Shown here: positions 53,161 through 61,707 of the stretch, one piece after another
Layout of the letters: each line of letters starts with the position of its first letter
Numbering within the stretch: position 1 is the first letter of the stretch
Assembly: GCA_947626435.1 (NCBI GenBank)
Contig: CANQSB010000001.1
Coordinates: 186,001 to 250,000, forward strand
Length of the DNA: 64,000 nucleotides
DNA from: an uncultured Lachnospiraceae bacterium
Lineage (GTDB): Bacteria > Bacillota > Clostridia > Lachnospirales > Lachnospiraceae
Direction: 5' to 3'
The notes under the pieces: model-generated
The model's input: only the letters and a program-made list of their open reading frames with translations
Told to the model about the DNA's origin: nothing
Databases searched by the model: none
Position numbers and translations under genes: made by a program

Positions 53161-54156
53161 TTACAGGCTCAAATCCGTCTTTAACAGCTCCCTTATCTTC
53201 TCCACGCTGAGCCACTCGGTGTTGTTTCCTGACGAATAATAAAAGCCCTCCTCAACCTTTCTGCCGCTCGGCGTAGGCCGCTTTGAATTCTGCCAGAATA
53301 TCTGCGGGTAAATGATAAAATGCTTGTCATACTCATATGTGGTCGGCGAGTCCTCCGCGGTAATCATAACCTCATGCAGCTTTTCGCCCGGCCGTATGCC
53401 CACCTCTTTTGTCTTTAAGTTTGGCGCCATAGCCTCCGCAAGGTCAGTAATCTTAAACGACGGAATCCTGCTGATAAATGTCTCCCCACCCTTTGCCTCC
53501 TCCAGCGCCTTTATGACAAGCTCCACGCCCTGCGTAAGGCTTATCCAGAAACGCGTCATTCTGTAATCCGTAATGGGAAGCTCACTCGCCCCCTCATCAA
53601 TCAGCTTTTGGAACAACGGAATAATAGAGCCTCTGCTGCCCGCCACATTTCCGTATCTCACAATCGAAAAATTTAAGTCCTTATTGCCGCAGTACGCATT
53701 CGCCGCGATAAACAGCTTGTCCGACACAAGCTTAGTCCCGCCGTAGAGATTGACAGGATTAACCGCCTTGTCCGTCGAAAGCGCCACCACCTTCCTGACA
53801 CCCATGTTAAGCGACGCGTCAATAACATTCTGCGCGCCCACTACATTTGTCTTAATCGCCTCGTTCGGATTGTACTCGCACGCAGGCACCTGCTTCATAG
53901 CCGCCGCATGAATAACAAAATCCACGCCCTCAAAGGCACGCTTCATTCTCTCATAATCGCGCACATCGCCGATGAAAAACCTGAGCTTTTCCTTGTATTC
54001 CTCAAACTCACTTGCCATCAGCCACTGCTTAAACTCGTCCCTCGAATAAATAATAATCTTTTTCGGGTTGTAATGTGTAAGCACATACTTAGTAAAACAC
54101 TTGCCAAACGAGCCCGTACCTCCCGTAATGAGAATCGTTTTATCATCCAATAACAT
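53161..54156 (-). CDS. pseB: UDP-GlcNAc 4,6-dehydratase (inverting)
   Basis: 331 residues, soluble short-chain dehydrogenase. ILITGGTGSFGKCFTKYVL, IIYSRDEFKQWLMASEF, FVIHAAAMKQVPACEYNP and NPVNLYGGTKLVSDK (catalytic Lys) identify PseB. It converts UDP-GlcNAc to the C5-inverted 4-keto-6-deoxy sugar, the first step to pseudaminic acid. ATG 54156 has GGAGG 5 bases upstream, so the 10 codons before it are not coding. It leads the pse operon from the promoter at 54272-54300, with a leader of about 110 bases. Confidence 0.95.
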   Translation of the reverse strand: MLLDDKTILITGGTGSFGKCFTKYVLTHYNPKKIIIYSRDEFKQWLMASEFEEYKEKLRFFIGDVRDYERMKRAFEGVDFVIHAAAMKQVPACEYNPNEAIKTNVVGAQNVIDASLNMGVRKVVALSTDKAVNPVNLYGGTKLVSDKLFIAANAYCGNKDLNFSIVRYGNVAGSRGSIIPLFQKLIDEGASELPITDYRMTRFWISLTQGVELVIKALEEAKGGETFISRIPSFKITDLAEAMAPNLKTKEVGIRPGEKLHEVMITAEDSPTTYEYDKHFIIYPQIFWQNSKRPTPSGRKVEEGFYYSSGNNTEWLSVEKIRELLKTDLSL

Positions 54157-54271
54157 AATATTCCTCCATTTCCTGCATATCTTCATTAAATATCCTTAAA
54201 TATTCACGAATCACCCAGCTCCAACCTCAAACTATCACTCTAAATCCATTCCTTAATAAATTATTTCCCTA

Positions 54272-54300
54272 ATTTTACCACATAACAATCAATACGTCAA
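54272..54300 (-). promoter_or_regulatory. Sigma-A promoter of the pse operon
   Basis: TTGACG (54295-54300 on minus), 17 bases, then TGG-TAAAAT with -10 at 54272-54277; the TGn makes it an extended -10. The predicted start is near 54265. Confidence 0.72.
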
Positions 54301-54325
54301 AATTTTATATGGAAAACTTATCGCA

Positions 54326-54364
54326 GAAAAACCTAAGCCCGAGCGGGGGCATATACCCCCACTC
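54326..54364 (-). terminator. GC-rich hairpin, putative terminator of the MBOAT/SGNH operon
   Basis: On the minus strand a 9-bp stem (GAGTGGGGG with CCCCCGCTC, one T-G pair) and a 6-base loop lie at 54341-54364, just after the stop at 54379. A run of five T follows about 10 bases later (54326-54330), somewhat far for a classic intrinsic terminator. It separates the MBOAT/SGNH genes from the pse promoter. Confidence 0.5.
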
Positions 54365-54378
54365 CAATTTCCCCCATA

Positions 54379-55743
54379 TTATTCATCAAAATACAAACTC
54401 CCCACCACACCTTTTGTTATTTTATCATATATAACTATATTCCACCTATGTCCAACCTCATACTGCTCCACATCATCAACAATCACCTGATAAAGCTTCT
54501 TTCTCTTCAAAAGCGCCAACTCACTATCCCCGCCAATCCTCATATGAACAACTCCATCCTTCTCCCAAGTCTTATCCAGCCTGACCTTTCCGTCCTCATA
54601 CACCCACTGCCGCACCCTGCTCCCGCTATTTTTCCCGGCATCAGTCACTATAAGCACATAATTTTCATCACCCTGCAGCTGCTTCAGGCATTCCCCCGCA
54701 CTCTGCGCCAACTCGAAATCCCTATTGTCCCTTCTCTCCATATACATAAGCGCCAAATCCCATGAATTTTGTCCTTCATCATTTCTCCTGTCGGGCATGT
54801 CATAATTGCGGCATACATACTCGCCAAAATGCATCGTCACCTTTTTTGCGCCATAATTGTTCAAATGCGTCATATCCCTGAAATCCTGCGCCAAGTCAAG
54901 CTCAAGCCCTCCCTCATGATAAATCCTGTTGTAGTCCAAAAACTGAATGTCGTACCCCGCCACAAGCTCATCAATCAGCTCCGTATCATAATTATACCAT
55001 TCCTCCCTGGGCGATTTAAAAAGCAGCAGCTTAACGCCTTCCTTCTCGCAAAGCTTCACCATCTCGTCAAAGTAAGCCATATTTTCATCGCTTATCCAAG
55101 CCTCGCCCTCGCCAAAATAGCCGTCAAGGTTAATCTCTCCATCATATACCGAACCCGTTTCAAGATAACCCTTAGTGTAATTGGTCTTGTCCTGATAAAA
55201 ATACGTATAATCAGTTTTTGCAAGCTCCCTCCAACGGTTATGATACCGAAATACAGGAAAAACATACGAAAAATACTCCGCGTTGACGGCTCCCACAGAC
55301 TGGTAAATACATTTTAGCTTGTCAAGCGAAAGCGGTATGTCCGTAAGCCCCCACCTGAGCGCTTCCTCATTTTTTCTCCCAGAGCCGCCCAAGAGCATAT
55401 TTGTTTCAAACGCAACCACCCGCGGATTTTGCCTTTTCAATGCCTCTTTCAAGTAAAGCAGGGATATGTTTAACGGCTGCGAGGAGCTTCCAAAATCATA
55501 TGCCGCAATCCCGTAGTTTTCATATAAAACAACCGGATTTATCGTGCAAAAGCTGTTGCTGCTGCCAATTATTACCATATCGACGTCATTTTTCTTTTCT
55601 TTATAAAAGCCGTTTACTATCGTCGTGGAGTCCCCAATGAACTTCGCGCGGATTATCCTCCCCGTAATAAGCAGCACTACTGCCGCAAGCGCACAAAACA
55701 GCGCCACCGCCGCTATACGCCCAAGCCTATCTTTTTTCTTCAA
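54379..55743 (-). CDS. SGNH-like membrane-anchored partner of MBOAT (AlgJ/DltD-like role)
   Basis: 454 residues. One N-terminal membrane segment (about 8-28) precedes an extracytoplasmic SGNH-like domain with VIIGSSNSFCTINP (candidate Ser nucleophile), FGSSSQPLNIS and a late DMTHLNNYGAKK (candidate Asp/His). The C-terminal 100 residues look like a beta-rich extra domain. Paired with the MBOAT gene upstream, it probably receives an acyl group at the outer face and passes it to a glycan, as in AlgI/AlgJ or PatA/PatB systems. A TTG start with AAGGG upstream is used. Confidence 0.85.
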   Translation of the reverse strand: MKKKDRLGRIAAVALFCALAAVVLLITGRIIRAKFIGDSTTIVNGFYKEKKNDVDMVIIGSSNSFCTINPVVLYENYGIAAYDFGSSSQPLNISLLYLKEALKRQNPRVVAFETNMLLGGSGRKNEEALRWGLTDIPLSLDKLKCIYQSVGAVNAEYFSYVFPVFRYHNRWRELAKTDYTYFYQDKTNYTKGYLETGSVYDGEINLDGYFGEGEAWISDENMAYFDEMVKLCEKEGVKLLLFKSPREEWYNYDTELIDELVAGYDIQFLDYNRIYHEGGLELDLAQDFRDMTHLNNYGAKKVTMHFGEYVCRNYDMPDRRNDEGQNSWDLALMYMERRDNRDFELAQSAGECLKQLQGDENYVLIVTDAGKNSGSRVRQWVYEDGKVRLDKTWEKDGVVHMRIGGDSELALLKRKKLYQVIVDDVEQYEVGHRWNIVIYDKITKGVVGSLYFDE

Positions 55744-55885
55744 ATCCTCACACCCTTGTCCTCATCAGGCATTCTCAAAAACCTCCGCCACCACACAGAA
55801 TTTAGTCAGGTTTCCACAAACGCCGGCTCATTTTATATGCGCCGCTGCAAAATCATAAAATATATACTGCACTTGCCCGTCAATA

Positions 55886-57373
55886 TCAAAATTGGAAATA
55901 TATAAATTGCGAAGCGTCATACCCCTCGCCATACACGCCAAACACAATAACCATGACAAGCAACGCCAGCGTAACCGCATACTGTACCGCAAGACACTGT
56001 TCCTTTATAAGCGCGTCAAAAGCCTTTTTCCTAATTACATAGAATGCGTCCACCACTATAAGGACTGCCATTCCAACCAAAAAGACCCAAAATTCCTTTC
56101 TGTCGAGCCCGAAATTATATATGCTCTCGTCAAAAAACGACCAAACGTCAAATTCATTAACCATTCTCTGAATGTAGTAAAGGCCATCGCGCACGGTATC
56201 AGCCCTGAAAAACACAAACGAAAGCATAAACAGGCAAAACGTGCATACCCCTTGAGCGAACTTAAAGCTAAGCGTTCCCGTCCTTATGCCGATGCCCTCG
56301 CTAATCCTTCTTTTAATCGGTCTTAAAATATCGCCTATGACAATATACGCCCCGTTCAACCCGCCCCAAAACACATAATGCCAGCTTGCCCCATGCCAAA
56401 GACCACTGAGCAGGAACGTCACCATCGTGTTAAAATACCTGCGTGCCTTGGAGCGCCTGTTCCCACCAAGCGGAATGTAGACATAATCCCTAAACCATGA
56501 GCTTAACGAGATATGCCACCTCCTCCAAAGCTCCGCTATGCTTGTTGAGAAAAAAGGCGCTTTGAAATTCGGCATAAGCTCCACGCCAAGCACAAGCGCG
56601 GTCCCTATCGCTATAGAGGAATAGCCTGCAAAATCACAGTATATCTGTACCGCAAACATAAACATTCCCATAAAAAGCACGGCTCCGCCGCAAAGATAGT
56701 AAATGTCAAACACACAATTTACAAGCGCCGCCGCCCTGTCCGCAAGCACAAGCTTCATAAAAAAGCCCCACAAAATCATCAAAAGCCCGCGCGTCACCTT
56801 GTCAAAATCCCAGATCTTTTCATGTCCAAGCCTCTCCAACTGCCAGATAATGTTGCCGCTGCGCTCTATAGGTCCTGCCACAAGCTGCGGGAAAAACGAC
56901 ACAAACAGCGCATATCTTATAAAGTTTTTCTCCGCAGGCGTATTACCCCTGTAAACGTCAATAGTATAGCCAATCGCCTGAAAAGTATAGAAGGATATTC
57001 CGACTGGCAGCGCTATGTCAAGCCGGGTTTCCCTTATTTTTAAGCCAAAGAAGCCGCAAACCGCCGACAGCGTATCGTGCAGAAAATAAAAATATTTGAA
57101 AAATATCAGTATCCCCAGATTTGCCGCAAGGCATACGCCCAATGCCAAAGCCTTTTTCTTTTCACTTTCTCCAAGCTTTTCAAGTATGATGCCACAGACA
57201 TACGTCACCATCGTCGAGGCAAATATAAGCAGCGCGTATTTGGCGTTCCAGCCCATATAAAAATAGTAGCTTACGACCAAAAGCCACGGCTGCCTAAGCT
57301 TTTTTGGCATCGCATAAAATATAATCACTACTATGGGAAAAAATATAATAAATTCAAAGGTCGTAAACTGCAT
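55886..57373 (-). CDS. MBOAT-family O-acyltransferase (AlgI/DltB-like)
   Basis: 495 residues, about eleven membrane segments. PVGISFYTFQAIGYTIDVYRG, FAGYSSIAIG, WRRWHISLSSWFRDYVYIPLGG and SGLWHGASWHYVFWGG (catalytic His) are the full AlgI signature set. It carries an acyl group from a cytosolic thioester across the membrane for its SGNH-like partner at 54379. CGGAGG precedes the ATG. It follows the GT2 gene on the same strand. Confidence 0.94.
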   Translation of the reverse strand: MQFTTFEFIIFFPIVVIIFYAMPKKLRQPWLLVVSYYFYMGWNAKYALLIFASTMVTYVCGIILEKLGESEKKKALALGVCLAANLGILIFFKYFYFLHDTLSAVCGFFGLKIRETRLDIALPVGISFYTFQAIGYTIDVYRGNTPAEKNFIRYALFVSFFPQLVAGPIERSGNIIWQLERLGHEKIWDFDKVTRGLLMILWGFFMKLVLADRAAALVNCVFDIYYLCGGAVLFMGMFMFAVQIYCDFAGYSSIAIGTALVLGVELMPNFKAPFFSTSIAELWRRWHISLSSWFRDYVYIPLGGNRRSKARRYFNTMVTFLLSGLWHGASWHYVFWGGLNGAYIVIGDILRPIKRRISEGIGIRTGTLSFKFAQGVCTFCLFMLSFVFFRADTVRDGLYYIQRMVNEFDVWSFFDESIYNFGLDRKEFWVFLVGMAVLIVVDAFYVIRKKAFDALIKEQCLAVQYAVTLALLVMVIVFGVYGEGYDASQFIYFQF

Positions 57374-57472
57374 CTGAATCCTTTATCCTCCGTTTTTCAA
57401 ATACATGACAATGCTCCCGCAGCTCCTTTAACGACATAAAATATCAACCTTACGCGCCTATGCACCTTTAAT

Positions 57473-58501
57473 TTATTCAGAAAATTTTTTTCTTATATTT
57501 CTGTAAAAATACAAAAGCTTAAAATATATCAAAAAAGCAAACGGCGACTTCATATGGATTGCCGCCATACGCTTCTGTTCGCTGTCAAATTCGATCTGAT
57601 AATACTCATTTACCTGAAAATCTGGAAATTCCCGTTTCATTCCCACCCTGATTTTCCTCAAAAATGAGAGTCTGGGGCGCTTTACTCCCAGCATATAAGT
57701 AAAAAGCGTATTCATATAATAAATCTTTGAAAAGGCAAACTCAAGCTGGAGCCTGTACTCGTCATAAAAGCCCTCGCTTTTGCTCTCGTCTATAAGCTTT
57801 TGTCCCATATTAAGACGCGCTTCGCACTTCTCCACGCTTATCCCATGGACTGTCGAGGCACCATGCTGATAGTAATAGTAAAGCGGCTCAGGAACCCTCT
57901 CAAAATGCCCAAATCTCATCAGCCACAAAGGTGAAGCGCAGTTATCCTCATAAAAGGTTTTTTCGGGGAAACGCAGATGGTATTTGTCAATCACTGATTT
58001 AAGATATATCTTTATAACCATGCTTGACGGGTTCATAATGAGCAGACCATGCCTTTTCCTGTCGAGAATACCAGTCTGCTCCTCGGTGTTAGTCGTGACT
58101 ATCCTGCCAACCCTCATGCTGTGCTCATTGACAAGGCTGTAATCGCAGCCTGCTACGTCCGCGCCTGTCTGCTCCGCCTTTTTAATGAGCTTTTCGTACA
58201 TGTCAGGCGCCGCCCAGTCGTCCGAATCAATAAATCCAAGCCACTTGCCGCGCGCCGCGTCTATCCCTTTGTTGCGCGCGCCGCCCTGCCGCAGGTTTTC
58301 CGCCGACTGTATTACTCTGAGCTTATCTGGATATTTACGCTCATACTCCCTTAGTATATCCAGCGACTCATCTGTTGAGGCGTCATCTACGGTTATAATC
58401 TCGTAATCGGAAATCGTCTGGTTTATCAGCGAGTCAAGGCAGTACCTAAGCTTTCCGTCCGCCGCCATATTGTATACGGGCACAACTATACTCAGCTTCA
58501 T
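57473..58501 (-). CDS. Glycosyltransferase family 2
   Basis: 342 residues. MKLSIVVPVYNMAADGKLRY, DDASTDES, GGARNKGIDAARGKW and GFIDSDDWAAPDMYEKL are the GT2 core. The C-terminal part is helical and undiagnostic. It overlaps the upstream ABC exporter gene by 4 bases (ATGA), mirroring the left end of the island, where a GT2 (3881) is also next to a PglK-like exporter (2097). Sugar and acceptor are unknown. Confidence 0.92.
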   Translation of the reverse strand: MKLSIVVPVYNMAADGKLRYCLDSLINQTISDYEIITVDDASTDESLDILREYERKYPDKLRVIQSAENLRQGGARNKGIDAARGKWLGFIDSDDWAAPDMYEKLIKKAEQTGADVAGCDYSLVNEHSMRVGRIVTTNTEEQTGILDRKRHGLLIMNPSSMVIKIYLKSVIDKYHLRFPEKTFYEDNCASPLWLMRFGHFERVPEPLYYYYQHGASTVHGISVEKCEARLNMGQKLIDESKSEGFYDEYRLQLEFAFSKIYYMNTLFTYMLGVKRPRLSFLRKIRVGMKREFPDFQVNEYYQIEFDSEQKRMAAIHMKSPFAFLIYFKLLYFYRNIRKKFSE

Positions 58502-60246
58502 TGGCTGCTCCTTTCAGGCACAATCTTCCCATTCTCAACCTTGAACACAATATCGCACTTTTCAATCGTCTGCAGCCTGTGGGCTATAATAATCAGCGTC
58601 TTTTTTCCGTGCAGCCTGTTGATTGAATCCATAATCGCAGCCTCCGTGTCATTGTCGAGCGCCGAAGTCGCCTCGTCAAGAATCAGCACCTCGGGATTAT
58701 TGTAAAGCGCTCTCGCTATGCCTATCCTCTGGCGCTGCCCTCCCGAAAGGCGTATCCCGCGCTCTCCAATGCCTGTATTTATGCCCTCTGGAAGCGTCCT
58801 TACAAATTCATCGAGCTGCGCCTCCTGCAAAGCATACCAGAGCCGTGAATCGTCTATCTCCTCCTCGGGTATGCCAAACGCCACATTTTTGCGTATATCC
58901 GCGTCCAGCAGGAATATCATCTGCGGAATATAGCCCACATTTGCAAGCCACTCGCGGTAATGCTCCTGAATGTCAGTGTCGTCTGCAAGCACTTTGCCCC
59001 CCTGCAGCTTCAAAAGCCCAAGCAGGATATCAATAATGGTAGTCTTCCCCGCACCGCTTGCCCCGACCACGCCGATAGACTTGCCTATCGGAAACACGGC
59101 ATCCGCATGGTCAAAGATAAGCTTGTCCGAATTGGGATAATGATATGTTATGTCACAAAGCCGCACCTGCCTTGTCACAGGGAGCTTTTCCTTTGCCGCC
59201 ACTGCGTATGAAATGTCCGTGTTCTCCTCGTTTGTTTCCTCCACGAGATTGTCGCTCACGTTAAAGAAAAACGGCTCATTAAATGCCATACTCGTCATCT
59301 GGTTGTTTATGCGGCTTGCCGCAGGCAGAAGACGCATTGCCGCTATTCCAAACGCCGCAAACAGCGACACCATTCCCGCCACGTCAGCGCCGGTAAGTAT
59401 CAGCGCCATTATATATCCGAGAAGTCCCGCTATGCATACCGTCTCTATCAGCAGCTTCGGCGTGTTGTTAAAAAGGTTGAAACGCTCCATCGCCTTTACA
59501 TAGCCCTCACCGACCTTGCAGTATTCCCCGATAAAATACTGCTCGCGCCCCGCCACCTTTATCTCCTTTATGCCCTGTATCGTCTGCGCAATCCACGCAA
59601 ACATCGACGCGCCGTAATCCTGGTTTTCCTTGCCCGTGCGGTTCATAATCGGCTTGATGATATTTTTTATTACGCCAAGCGTCACCACCAGAAGCACGGC
59701 TATAATCACAGTCATCACAGGATCCTGCAGGGCAAGCGCGATGACAAGAAACAGCGCGACCACCGCCTCTGACGCTATCTGCAGCACAGCCATTATCAGC
59801 GCGTACATATTGCTCACGTCCGCCGTGATGCTCCTTTGAATCACAGCCGTTTCCGCATTCAGGTAATATTCGTACTCACGTCTCACAAAATTTTTCATCA
59901 AGCTTGACGCCGTCTTAAACTGGTTGCTGAACACAAACCTGTAAAGGCTTTTCTGCAGCACAAACTGAAAGCTGTTCTTTGCGATATAAAGCGCAATCAA
60001 AAACAAAATAGCATACACTGAAAATTCAACAGTGCTGTCTATATTAAGCACGGAGCAGATTTTTTTATACGTATCGCCCTGTTCAAGCACGGCGGGATTG
60101 ATTATAAGCTGCACCACCGCCATAACCATCATCACGGCGCCCGTCTCGAGTCCCGCCGAAACCACCATCATCACCAGAAGCTTTGCCATCTCGCCCTTCT
60201 GCTTTTTGTCCATCAGAATATTTATCTTCTTTAAAATCCTTAACAT
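58498..60246 (-). CDS. ABC exporter / lipid-linked oligosaccharide flippase (PglK/MsbA-like)
   Basis: 582 residues from ATG 60246, which has AGGGAG upstream; the ORF is open further but without a ribosome site. Six-helix membrane domain, then ATPase with GASGAGKTT (Walker A), LSGGQRQR, ILDEATSALD and IIAHR. It is a paralogue of the exporter at 2097-3848; the ATPase domains align without gaps over long stretches. Likely substrates are lipid-linked glycans, but lipid or polymer export cannot be excluded. Confidence 0.93.
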   Translation of the reverse strand: MLRILKKINILMDKKQKGEMAKLLVMMVVSAGLETGAVMMVMAVVQLIINPAVLEQGDTYKKICSVLNIDSTVEFSVYAILFLIALYIAKNSFQFVLQKSLYRFVFSNQFKTASSLMKNFVRREYEYYLNAETAVIQRSITADVSNMYALIMAVLQIASEAVVALFLVIALALQDPVMTVIIAVLLVVTLGVIKNIIKPIMNRTGKENQDYGASMFAWIAQTIQGIKEIKVAGREQYFIGEYCKVGEGYVKAMERFNLFNNTPKLLIETVCIAGLLGYIMALILTGADVAGMVSLFAAFGIAAMRLLPAASRINNQMTSMAFNEPFFFNVSDNLVEETNEENTDISYAVAAKEKLPVTRQVRLCDITYHYPNSDKLIFDHADAVFPIGKSIGVVGASGAGKTTIIDILLGLLKLQGGKVLADDTDIQEHYREWLANVGYIPQMIFLLDADIRKNVAFGIPEEEIDDSRLWYALQEAQLDEFVRTLPEGINTGIGERGIRLSGGQRQRIGIARALYNNPEVLILDEATSALDNDTEAAIMDSINRLHGKKTLIIIAHRLQTIEKCDIVFKVENGKIVPERSSQ

Positions 60247-60342
60247 AAAAATCTCCCTATAGACCTGCCTGCCGCACCCACCCAAAACGCCGCTTTTGCG
60301 TTTTCGCAGGCATTAGAAATCCTAAGGCAGCGTATTGCCGAC

Positions 60343-61488
60343 TTAGAATTTATTAATGTCCTGATCTGCCAGCGCAAGCCCTGCCTTCTTATTATATGCG
60401 TGTTTCTCAGGATCCTCATACGCATCCCAGAAGGAAGCCCCGAGATTAAGCTTTTCCTCAACAAAGTCCATATTGTTCATCGCCGTAGTCACGATTGAAA
60501 CCGCGCGCTTTATGTGAAGCCCCTCGAAAAAATTAAGCACTTCCACGGGAAACCGCCCCTTAAGCACCACCGCGTCAGGACAAAGCTTTTCATAATCTAT
60601 CATATCCCGCGGATGCGGCTTTATAATCACCCTGTAGCCCTTACAGTACCTCTCAAGCACATCAAGGCACACCCTCTTTCGCGCCTCCTCGTCAACAGGG
60701 TGCGGCTCCGTGAGAAAAATCGCATATTCCCCGCCATCGCCCTTCGGCTTTAGCTGCTCCATCAGGTAATCCGCGTCCTCAATAAACGCCTTTATCATAA
60801 GCTTTTTCTGCTCCGAGGTGAGCGCCTGCTCCAGCGGCTTTCTTGGCACCTCCACAAAACGCGGACAGTCCGTCGGCACCTTGCTCCTGTCGTTTATTTC
60901 CATATCAATACAATACTTGCCCCAGCCGTTCATAATAAATATCAGATTAAGGCGCGAAAATAAAGCCTTCAGCTTAAAATGCCCATAGTTTGCCACATGA
61001 GCGTCGTCAAGATTTTTGAGACAGTCAAGCCCGTCCTCGACCGCGTGATAATATATATGCTTATAATTGAGATAATAGCCAATCGGATCGCTGTCGCAGA
61101 ATACATATATATCCTTATACGCCTTAAAATCAATCTGCGCCATATATGGCTCCTCGCACTTAGCCAACTTCTTTGTGAAAATAATGCGGTTTACCATATG
61201 CCTTAAAATATTGCTGTAATTCTTTCTGTACTTGGCAAGCTGTGGAAAAAAATCCTCCCTCTTTTCATCAAGCGCATAAACCTCATCAAAAATCCCCGCC
61301 CCTTCCAAGCGCTCACCAAGCCTTTCAAAATCAGTAGAAATCGAGCTCAGCGCAATATCCGCCTTTTTGTAATCCGCAGGGGAAGTCTTGCGCACAAGCT
61401 TCATTTCCTTTAGGATAGCTACATATACATGATAAAACGTATGGCATACATATATCCTGCTTTTAGACTTTAATCCATTTATTTTCAT
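60343..61488 (-). CDS. Sialyltransferase-like glycosyltransferase, candidate pseudaminic-acid transferase
   Basis: 381 residues, GT-B-like. RIYVCHTFYHVYVAILKE opens the protein. Three motifs shared by bacterial sialyltransferases of the GT52/GT38/GT80 type appear in order: EDG at about 151-153, the His-Pro motif in IIKPHPRD at about 290-294, and a Ser/Thr pair in SIVTTAMN near 331-335. CMP-nonulosonates are the donors in that group, and the only such donor predicted here is CMP-pseudaminic acid. This makes it the best candidate for the Pse transferase. It is the first leftward gene from the divergent promoter region. Confidence 0.8.
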   Translation of the reverse strand: MKINGLKSKSRIYVCHTFYHVYVAILKEMKLVRKTSPADYKKADIALSSISTDFERLGERLEGAGIFDEVYALDEKREDFFPQLAKYRKNYSNILRHMVNRIIFTKKLAKCEEPYMAQIDFKAYKDIYVFCDSDPIGYYLNYKHIYYHAVEDGLDCLKNLDDAHVANYGHFKLKALFSRLNLIFIMNGWGKYCIDMEINDRSKVPTDCPRFVEVPRKPLEQALTSEQKKLMIKAFIEDADYLMEQLKPKGDGGEYAIFLTEPHPVDEEARKRVCLDVLERYCKGYRVIIKPHPRDMIDYEKLCPDAVVLKGRFPVEVLNFFEGLHIKRAVSIVTTAMNNMDFVEEKLNLGASFWDAYEDPEKHAYNKKAGLALADQDINKF

Positions 61489-61532
61489 CGTAATTACTTG
61501 TCCCTTCGCAAATAGCTTCCAACCACTATTAT

Positions 61533-61561
61533 AGTATAGGGCAAATTTTGAATAAGCACAA
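61533..61561 (-). promoter_or_regulatory. Sigma-A promoter, leftward, for the sialyltransferase-like gene
   Basis: TTGTGC (61556-61561 on minus), 17 bases, TATACT (61533-61538). A second -10-like TATAAT overlaps downstream. The leader to ATG 61488 is about 38 bases. Confidence 0.6.
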
Positions 61562-61626
61562 CTATATTTCTGTTATTATTTGCAGCAGTTCAGCCTTTGC
61601 CATCCGGCAAACAACCTTCAATAAAC

Positions 61627-61655
61627 TTGACTAATCCAAAATACTATAGTATATT
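61627..61655 (+). promoter_or_regulatory. Sigma-A promoter, rightward, for the MBOAT gene
   Basis: TTGACT (61627-61632), 17 bases, TATATT (61650-61655). The predicted start is near 61662, and the leader to ATG 61708 about 46 bases. A perfect 12-base palindrome, ATACTATAGTAT, overlaps the -10. Confidence 0.68.
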
Positions 61656-61707
61656 TGTTAATAATTTCCGGCACGAAATTTTGCATGTGACGCATGGAGG
61701 TAGCCGC

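Noticed and set aside
60284-60304. AAAACGC/GCGTTTT hairpin between the ABC exporter and sialyltransferase-like genes
   Set aside because: A 7-bp stem with a 7-base loop, but on the minus strand it is followed by G-rich sequence and not a T tract. It also lies close to the ribosome site, so I do not call it a terminator.
61597-61707. N-terminal extension of the rightward MBOAT protein by 37 codons
   Set aside because: This stretch contains the promoter and gives a hydrophilic N-terminus unlike the family. ATG 61708 has a perfect GGAGG.
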